Shown: piece after piece, positions 6,252-11,540 of the stretch
Position numbering within the stretch: the stretch's first letter is position 1
Layout: each line of letters starts with the position of its first letter
Program-made: the position numbers and the translations under genes
NCBI GenBank assembly: GCA_028289305.1
Contig: JANQQO010000123.1
Span: 1-11,540, forward strand
Source of the DNA: Rickettsiales bacterium
GTDB lineage: Bacteria > Pseudomonadota > Alphaproteobacteria > Rickettsiales > JANQQO01
Length of the DNA: 11,540 nt
Direction of reading: 5' to 3'
Notes under the pieces: model-generated
Told to the model about the DNA's origin: nothing
Databases searched by the model: none
Seen by the model: only the letters and a program-made list of their open reading frames with translations

Positions 6252-6280
6252 TTGACCCTGCCCGCATTTCACGGTATAGT
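6252..6280 (+). promoter_or_regulatory. Sigma70-type promoter for the second lipoprotein
   Basis: TTGACC at 6252-6257 (5 of 6 to TTGACA), a 17-base spacer, and TATAGT at 6275-6280 (5 of 6 to TATAAT). Transcription would begin near 6287, giving a leader of only about 17 bases before ATG 6304. This is the best promoter match in the window, and it lies just after the stop of the preceding gene. Confidence 0.65.
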
Positions 6281-6303
6281 ACCCACCATATCTTGTAGAT
6301 AAC

Positions 6304-7236
6304 ATGCTAAAAATGCGCTACATTTTCCATATTGCAACAGCTGCCTTCCTCCTTATCGTACTCAGTGCGTGCCATCGCTTTGAGGCGAAAAACATGCCGC
6401 TCTATGACGATATCTTTGTGGAGCAAGAGCCTGAAGGCAAGCCAGCGCGCCGCATTCCTCCACAAAACCCATCGCCCGCACCGCAGTATAAAATCCCACA
6501 ATTCAATAACGAGATATACCGCAACGCTCCGCCACAGCGCGATGTGCCGCCATTGGTTGATCCCACCTCTGGCCTCATCTTGCCAGAAAATCCCGGCTTC
6601 CCAAATCTTCACAGTGTTCCACCCCAGCAAGATTTCTCGCCCGTCCGCAGCAATCTAGAGAACACCCGCGAATCCTTGCAGCACGAGCGTAACGCCGCGC
6701 AGGAAAAACGCGAGAACATCCATAATCCTCCCGCGCCACCACCGGGTCCACAAGGTTTCACCGCCATTGATAATAATCCCGAGCCGCGCGATCACGCCGT
6801 GCAGCCGGTCGATCTTGTGAATGTGCCGCTCACCGAACCGACCACGCTTAAACCGTTTATCGATGGCGCAGATGAGGAAATCATCGCCTATGTCGATGCC
6901 GCCACCGGCGCACCGCCCAGCCACGCCTTCGGCACACCGGAAAATCCGGCAGGCAGCCATTCTGTTGCCACCCTCCCGCCAGAAGTTGGCTATACAGACA
7001 GTCCCGAGCTCTTCAACGAAGAGCCCTTCCTGCTCGATCCCTTCGCATATGACCGTTCGCTCACGGTCAATCGCCCGGATCTGCTAGAAAACCAAGAACC
7101 GGAAGAAGTTGCCCTGCGCATCAAGCGCGCCGAGCCCGGCACACGTTTCACCCCTGAATACCGCCACGTCGCTCCCACGATAGACGGCCCCATGCCCCAT
7201 CTCTACCACGGCGAGCGCTACTTCCCCAATCGGTAG
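6304..7236 (+). CDS. Proline-rich lipoprotein of unknown function (second of a pair)
   Basis: I do not recognise this 310-residue protein. It starts with a lipoprotein signal: a positive start, hydrophobic FHIATAAFLLIVLSA and Cys23 in the lipobox LSAC, followed by His, which favours the outer membrane. The mature protein is rich in Pro, Asn and Glu with no clear globular core at first. A charged, probably helical stretch lies at about 117-140 (LENTRESLQHERNAAQEKRE). After more Pro-rich linker comes an acidic region (about 175-200), and the tail is basic and aromatic (PHLYHGERYFPNR). It lies 54 bases after the first lipoprotein, with its own strong promoter in the gap. ATG 6304 and ATG 6313 are both possible starts; neither has a clear ribosome site, and both keep the signal. 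No sequence identity to the first lipoprotein is visible beyond type and composition. Confidence 0.8.
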   Translation: MLKMRYIFHIATAAFLLIVLSACHRFEAKNMPLYDDIFVEQEPEGKPARRIPPQNPSPAPQYKIPQFNNEIYRNAPPQRDVPPLVDPTSGLILPENPGFPNLHSVPPQQDFSPVRSNLENTRESLQHERNAAQEKRENIHNPPAPPPGPQGFTAIDNNPEPRDHAVQPVDLVNVPLTEPTTLKPFIDGADEEIIAYVDAATGAPPSHAFGTPENPAGSHSVATLPPEVGYTDSPELFNEEPFLLDPFAYDRSLTVNRPDLLENQEPEEVALRIKRAEPGTRFTPEYRHVAPTIDGPMPHLYHGERYFPNR

Positions 7237-7284
7237 TTAATTCAAGACTAGCATCACCGCTAATAATCGAGTACATTGGCCGGC

Positions 7285-8472
7285 ATGCCACGAGAATTTT
7301 ATCGCATAAAGCGCTTGCCGCCATACGTATTTGCTGAGGTCAATAAGATCAAGGCCGAAGCACGCCATCGCGGTGAAGACATCATTGATTTCGGCATGGG
7401 CAACCCCGATGCGCCGAGCCCGCCGCATGTCATCGAGAAGCTCCGCGAGACCGTGCTCGACCCATCCGCCCACGGTTACTCTGTGTCACAGGGCATTTAC
7501 GGCCTGCGTAAAGCCGTTGCCGCCTATTACGATCGGCGCTTTTCTGTAAACCTCAATCCCGATACCGAGATCACCGTCAGCATGGGCTCGAAAGAAGGCC
7601 TCGCCCATTTTGCTTTGGCCATCACCAAGCCCGGCGATGTCATCCTCGTGCCCAATCCCAGCTACCCCATCCACGCCTTCGGCTTCATCATCACCGAGGC
7701 CGCGGTTAAATATCTGGTGCGTGATTTCACCCAGCCCACCGAGGAAGATATGCTGCGCCAGCTTAAGCGCGCGGTGGAAAACACCACGCCCAAACCCTCG
7801 GTCATCGTGCTGAATTTCCCCTGCAACCCCACTGCAGAAACGGTCACCTTGCCCTTCTATGAAGAGGTGGTGGAATTCTGCCATCATCACGATATCCTCA
7901 TCATTTCTGATCTCGCTTACTGCGAAATTTATTTCGACGATAACCCACCACCCTCCATCTTAGAGGTCAAAAAAGCGCGCGATATCGCCGTTGAATTCAC
8001 CTCGCTCAGCAAAACCTATTCCATGGCCGGGTGGCGCATGGGCTTTGCCGCCGGCAATGCCGACCTCATCCACGCCCTAAAGCGCATCAAATCCTATCTC
8101 GATTACGGCGCTTTCACTCCAATACAAGTCGCTGCCACCGCCGCGCTTAACGGCCCACAAGACTGTGTAGAAGAAACCCGCCAGCGCTATAAAGAACGCC
8201 GCGATGTCCTGGTTCAAGGCCTTAATGACGCTGGCTGGCCCGTCGAGCCACCCGCGGCCAGCATGTTCGTCTGGGCGCCCATCCCAGAGAAATACCGCGA
8301 GCTCGGCTCGCTCGAATTCTCCAAACGCTTGCTCACCGAAGCAAAGGTCGCCGTCTCCCCTGGCATTGGCTTCGGCACATACGGCGATGGACATGTCCGC
8401 ATCGCCATGATAGAAAACAAGCACCGAAGCCGCCAGGCGATACGGAACATCAAACAATTCTTTAAAAAATAA
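7285..8472 (+). CDS. alaC: PLP-dependent class I/II aminotransferase, AlaC-like
   Basis: A fold-type I aminotransferase of 395 residues in the cytoplasm. The start MPREFYRIKRLPPYVFAEVN is characteristic of the AlaC / LL-diaminopimelate aminotransferase-like group. Other landmarks are GMGNPDAP (37-44), NPSYPIHAFGF (124-134), NFPCNPTAE with Asn181 contacting PLP, SDLAY with Asp209 and Tyr212, and the Schiff-base lysine K243 in SLSKTYSMAGWRMGF. An Arg in GHVRIAMIEN should bind the substrate carboxylate. AlaC converts pyruvate and glutamate to alanine and 2-oxoglutarate. Neighbouring hom makes aspartate or diaminopimelate metabolism a possible alternative. I chose ATG 7285 over the in-frame TTG at 7276 because family members begin just before the FYRI motif; neither has a ribosome site. 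It ends 13 bases before hom and is probably cotranscribed with it. Confidence 0.9.
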   Translation: MPREFYRIKRLPPYVFAEVNKIKAEARHRGEDIIDFGMGNPDAPSPPHVIEKLRETVLDPSAHGYSVSQGIYGLRKAVAAYYDRRFSVNLNPDTEITVSMGSKEGLAHFALAITKPGDVILVPNPSYPIHAFGFIITEAAVKYLVRDFTQPTEEDMLRQLKRAVENTTPKPSVIVLNFPCNPTAETVTLPFYEEVVEFCHHHDILIISDLAYCEIYFDDNPPPSILEVKKARDIAVEFTSLSKTYSMAGWRMGFAAGNADLIHALKRIKSYLDYGAFTPIQVAATAALNGPQDCVEETRQRYKERRDVLVQGLNDAGWPVEPPAASMFVWAPIPEKYRELGSLEFSKRLLTEAKVAVSPGIGFGTYGDGHVRIAMIENKHRSRQAIRNIKQFFKK

Positions 8473-8485
8473 CGGCGCGATACGT

Positions 8486-9778
8486 ATGTCTTCTTCGCTG
8501 AATATTGCCATTGCTGGTCTTGGAACCGTCGGCTGCGGCGTAGTGGATATCCTCCAGCAAAAGCCCGAGCTGCTTGCCGCCCGCGCCGGCACACCCATCA
8601 CTATCACCGCTGTCTCCGCCCGCGATAAAACCCGCGATCGCGGCTGCGACCTCTCCGCCTATGCTTGGTGTGACGACCCGCTAGAACTCGCCACACGCGA
8701 GGATGTCGATGTTGTCGTCGAGCTCATTGGCGGCGCGGATGGCACCGCACTCGCACTTGCTGAAGCCACCATTAAAAACAAAAAAGCCTTCGTCACCGCT
8801 AATAAAGCGCTTATCGCCACGCATGGCATGGCGCTTGCCACCGCAGCAGAAAGAAACGCCACCCCGCTCGCGTTTGAAGCGGCGGTCGCCGGCGGCATTC
8901 CCATCATCAAAACCATCAAAGAAGCGCTCACCGGCAACCAGATCCGCCGCGTGCTCGGCATCATGAATGGCACCTGCAACTACATCCTCACCGCCATGCA
9001 GCAAGATCAGCGCGATTTTGACGATGTGCTACGCGAGGCGCAAGAGCTCGGCTATGCTGAGGCCGATCCAAGCTTCGATATCAACGGCACCGATACCGCG
9101 CATAAGCTTGCCATCCTCACCTCCCTTGCCTTTGCTACGCCTGTCAATCTCGATGCGGTGTATATCGAGGGCATCGAGCAAATCACCCTGCCGGATATTC
9201 TCTATGCGCATGAACTCGGCTATCACATTCGCTTGCTTGGCATCGCCGCCCTCACCGATCACGGCATTGAACAGCGCGTGCACCCTGTGCTCGTCCCTCT
9301 TCATTCACCGCTCGCCCGTGTCGAAGGCGTGTTGAACGCGGTCGAAGTCGATTGCGACGCCCTCGGCCCCATCTTCTTAGAAGGCGCCGGCGCCGGTGCA
9401 GGCCCCACCGCCTCAGCCGTCGTCGCAGATATCGTTGATATCGCCGCTGGGCGCCTAAGCCCACCGCTCGGCCTGCCTACCGCCGCCTTAAAAGAAGAGC
9501 CCATCGCTGACATTGCCCGCCATCACGGCCCGTATTACCTCCGCCTCGTCGTGCAAGACACGCCCGGCGTACTCTCCGCCATCACCACCGCGCTCAGCGA
9601 GCAACAAATCGGCGTTAAAAACGCCCTGCAGCCTTCGGCAGAAAAAAATGCTGATAGCGCCACCATCATTCTCGTCACCCACGCTACCGACGAGCACGCC
9701 ATGCAAACGGCGCTTGCCGCCATCAATAAACTCAACTATGTACTAGAAGCGCCCCATATGATTCGCATCGAGGGGTAA
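8486..9778 (+). CDS. hom: Homoserine dehydrogenase with C-terminal ACT domain
   Basis: This enzyme reduces aspartate-4-semialdehyde to homoserine with NAD(P)H, the branch step to threonine and methionine. It has 430 residues, the usual size for the monofunctional ACT-containing form. The Rossmann fingerprint GLGTVG is at 11-16 and the TANKALIA loop at 104-111. AAVAGGIPII is at 132-141 and GIMNGTCNYIL at 158-168. The catalytic region is DPSFDINGTDTAHKL, where Asp198, Asp203 and Lys207 keep the spacing of yeast Asp214, Asp219 and Lys223. The ACT domain (about 350-428, YYLRLVVQDTPGVLSAI) normally mediates feedback control by threonine. The ATG at 8486 follows the aminotransferase stop by 13 bases and has no clear ribosome site, which suggests coupled translation. 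glpX begins 17 bases downstream. Confidence 0.97.
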   Translation: MSSSLNIAIAGLGTVGCGVVDILQQKPELLAARAGTPITITAVSARDKTRDRGCDLSAYAWCDDPLELATREDVDVVVELIGGADGTALALAEATIKNKKAFVTANKALIATHGMALATAAERNATPLAFEAAVAGGIPIIKTIKEALTGNQIRRVLGIMNGTCNYILTAMQQDQRDFDDVLREAQELGYAEADPSFDINGTDTAHKLAILTSLAFATPVNLDAVYIEGIEQITLPDILYAHELGYHIRLLGIAALTDHGIEQRVHPVLVPLHSPLARVEGVLNAVEVDCDALGPIFLEGAGAGAGPTASAVVADIVDIAAGRLSPPLGLPTAALKEEPIADIARHHGPYYLRLVVQDTPGVLSAITTALSEQQIGVKNALQPSAEKNADSATIILVTHATDEHAMQTALAAINKLNYVLEAPHMIRIEG

Positions 9779-9780
9779 AA

Positions 9781-9789
9781 GGAGAGGAG
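9781..9789 (+). promoter_or_regulatory. Strong ribosome binding site of glpX
   Basis: A double Shine-Dalgarno, GGAGAGGAG, ends six bases before ATG 9796. It is the strongest ribosome site in the window and allows glpX to be translated well from the shared transcript. Confidence 0.8.
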
Positions 9790-9795
9790 ATCACC

Positions 9796-10833
9796 ATGCC
9801 ACAATCCGCCAATGCCATCGAGCCCGCCTCTGAGCAATACACGCTCGACCGTAACTATGCGCTAGAAGCCGTGCGCGTCACCGAAGCCGCCGCGCTGGCC
9901 TGCTCCAAATGGATGGGCCTGGGTGATGAAAAAGCCGCAGACCAAGCCGCCGTTGACGCCATGCGCAGCGCGCTTAACACCCTCTCTATCGACGGCACCG
10001 TCGTCATCGGCGAAGGTGAGCGCGATAAAGCCCCGATGCTCTATATCGGCGAGAAAGTCGGCACCGGCAAAGGCCCTGCTGTCGATGTCGCCCTCGATCC
10101 ACTAGAAGGTACCACCATCTGCGCCACGGGTGGCCCCAACGCGCTTGCCGTGGTGGCCCTTGCGGAAAAAAGCGGCTTCCTTAATGCGCCCGACGTCTAT
10201 ATGGAAAAAATCGCAGTCGGAGACGATCTCCCAGAAGGCGTGGTCGATCTCCATAACACCCCAGCGAAAAAGCTCAAGAACCTGGCCAAGGCCAAAGGCT
10301 GCGACGTATCCGACCTACTCGTCGTCATCCTCAATCGCTCGCGCCATGAAGAGCTCATCGCTAAAACCCGTGAAGCGAAAGCCCGCATCCAGCTCATTCA
10401 AGATGGCGACGTCGCCGGCATCATCGCCACGGCCCGTCCAGAAACCGGCGTTGATATGTATGCCGGCATTGGTGGCGCGCCAGAAGGCGTGCTCGCCGCC
10501 GCGGCATTGCGCAGCACAGGCGGGCAAATGCAAGGCCGCCTTGTCTTCGAAAGCGTCGGACAAAAAGTCGATAGCGAAGAGCAAAAAGCGCGTGCCAAAC
10601 GCATGGGAATCAAAGACCTGAACAAAAAATATACCATCGGCGAAATGGCCCATGGCAATGTCATGTTCGCTGCCACCGGTGTCACCACCGGCTGGATGCT
10701 CGAAGGCGTACGCCGCTTTGCCGGCGGCGCTACCACCCATTCCATGGTCATGCGCTCGCTCACCGGCACCACGCGCCTCATTCGTACCGAGCATAATTTC
10801 CTCCGTAAAAAAGAAAAAGAGTACGAGAAATAG
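9796..10833 (+). CDS. glpX: Class II fructose-1,6-bisphosphatase (GlpX)
   Basis: This enzyme removes the 1-phosphate of fructose-1,6-bisphosphate in gluconeogenesis and, in autotrophs, the Calvin cycle. At 345 residues it is a typical GlpX. Signature stretches are VIGEGERDKAPMLYIGE (70-86), DVALDPLEGTT (97-107) and GIGGAPEGVLAAAALR (224-239). Metal-binding residues Asp49, Glu73, Asp101, Glu104 and Glu230 correspond to Asp33, Glu57, Asp85, Glu88 and Glu213 of the E. coli enzyme. Many alphaproteobacteria have GlpX as their main or only such phosphatase; whether that holds here cannot be seen. It sits between hom and recJ, an order common in the class. The gap to hom is 17 bases, and the recJ start is only 3 bases after its stop, so the three genes are probably one transcript. 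Confidence 0.97.
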   Translation: MPQSANAIEPASEQYTLDRNYALEAVRVTEAAALACSKWMGLGDEKAADQAAVDAMRSALNTLSIDGTVVIGEGERDKAPMLYIGEKVGTGKGPAVDVALDPLEGTTICATGGPNALAVVALAEKSGFLNAPDVYMEKIAVGDDLPEGVVDLHNTPAKKLKNLAKAKGCDVSDLLVVILNRSRHEELIAKTREAKARIQLIQDGDVAGIIATARPETGVDMYAGIGGAPEGVLAAAALRSTGGQMQGRLVFESVGQKVDSEEQKARAKRMGIKDLNKKYTIGEMAHGNVMFAATGVTTGWMLEGVRRFAGGATTHSMVMRSLTGTTRLIRTEHNFLRKKEKEYEK

Positions 10834-10836
10834 GCC

Positions 10837-11540
10837 ATGCCTGGCGCCACCTCTTCTGCGCAGCACCCCACCACGGGGGATGCGCCCTTTGCTACCCCGT
10901 CCGTCAGAGAGCAGCGCTGGCACTTACCGCCGGTCGATGAGCGCCTCGCTCTAGCGCTTCAGCAAAAACACCACCTGCCTGATAGCATCGCCCGCATCCT
11001 TGCTCAGCGCGGCATTGCCCTTGAGAACGCGGAGGATTTCCTCCACCCCACGCTCAAACGCTTACTACCCGACCCCTTCCATCTGCTTGATATGCACAAA
11101 GCCGCTGCGCGCCTTGCCCATGCGATTCAGCACGGCGAAAACACGGTCGTCTTCGGCGATTACGATGTCGATGGCGCCACCTCTTCCGCCCTGCTCATCC
11201 GCTTCTGTCGCGCGGCAGGCCTTACCATCACCGCCTATATCCCCGATCGCCTCACCGAGGGTTATGGCCCGAATACCGAAGCCCTGCTCCGCCTCCATGA
11301 ACAAGGGGCAGAGCTCATCATCACCGTGGATTGCGGTGCGGTCGCGCATGAGCCCATCGCCGCTGCCACCGAAGCCGGCGTAGATACCATCGTCATCGAC
11401 CACCATCTCGGCGCCGAACAACTGCCCAACGCCGTCGCTGTCGTTAATCCTAATCGCGTCGATGAAACTACTGAACACCGCCAGCTTGCTGCAGTTGGCG
11501 TTACTTTCCTCCTCATCGTTGCCACGAACGCGCTACTGCG
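10837..11540 (+). CDS. recJ: Single-stranded-DNA-specific exonuclease RecJ, N-terminal part
   Basis: The open frame runs off the window end; 234 codons are visible. RecJ is a 5'-3' exonuclease of the DHH phosphoesterase family that acts on single-stranded DNA in recombination and mismatch repair. The visible part shows the family core: GDYDVDGATS (107-116, motif I), VDCGA (164-168) and VIDHH (186-190, the DHH motif), each carrying metal-binding Asp or His residues. NPNR at 204-207 and the hydrophobic helix AAVGVTFLLIVA then follow as in other RecJ proteins. The ATG at 10837 comes three bases after the glpX stop, and no separate promoter is seen, so translation is likely coupled. The first 25 or so residues are low in conservation, so a later start is possible. 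Confidence 0.95.
   Translation, partial: MPGATSSAQHPTTGDAPFATPSVREQRWHLPPVDERLALALQQKHHLPDSIARILAQRGIALENAEDFLHPTLKRLLPDPFHLLDMHKAAARLAHAIQHGENTVVFGDYDVDGATSSALLIRFCRAAGLTITAYIPDRLTEGYGPNTEALLRLHEQGAELIITVDCGAVAHEPIAAATEAGVDTIVIDHHLGAEQLPNAVAVVNPNRVDETTEHRQLAAVGVTFLLIVATNALL

Noticed and set aside
7241..7267. Possible promoter TTCAAG / AATAAT before the aminotransferase
   Set aside because: The spacer is 15 bases and both hexamers are poor matches, so it is too weak to list.
10315..10923. Long minus-strand open frames opposite glpX and recJ
   Set aside because: They are shadows of GC-rich third positions over strongly supported plus-strand genes.

Overview
The window looks like a chromosomal segment of a free-living or host-associated alphaproteobacterium. 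The prolyl-tRNA synthetase is the short form without an editing insert that is typical of that class. An aminotransferase, homoserine dehydrogenase, class II fructose-1,6-bisphosphatase and RecJ lie in the order seen in many alphaproteobacteria. A class I polyhydroxyalkanoate synthase is also present. Base composition by eye is moderate to GC-rich (about the mid 50s) in the housekeeping genes and clearly more AT-rich at roughly 130-2500.

Layout: (1) 1-129 (+) is the C-terminal end of a probable RsmD 16S rRNA methyltransferase. (2) 140-2300 (-) is an AT-richer accessory block: a long RTX/hemolysin-type calcium-binding protein of 586 residues, a small gene that directly abuts its stop codon and resembles small helical immunity proteins of the MafI kind, and beyond that a decayed second copy of the RTX 3' end. 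The small gene is therefore bracketed by two copies of the same RTX tail, exactly 400 bases apart. (3) 2364-5615 (-) is a phaC-proS pair followed by a candidate intrinsic terminator. (4) 5701-7236 (+) holds two unrecognised proline-rich lipoproteins. The second has its own strong sigma70-type promoter; the first may be read from a promoter region shared with divergent phaC. (5) 7285-11540 (+) is a tight run: PLP aminotransferase (AlaC-like), hom, glpX and the start of recJ, which runs off the window.

How they work together: the housekeeping genes cover ribosome methylation, tRNA charging, carbon storage, alanine or aspartate-family amino acid metabolism, gluconeogenesis and DNA repair, and look ordinary. 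The part most worth a second look is the RTX, small-gene and RTX-tail-relic arrangement. It resembles the debris left by module exchange in polymorphic toxin/immunity loci, although no toxin domain is visible in the RTX protein itself. The paired proline-rich lipoproteins are the other unexplained element.
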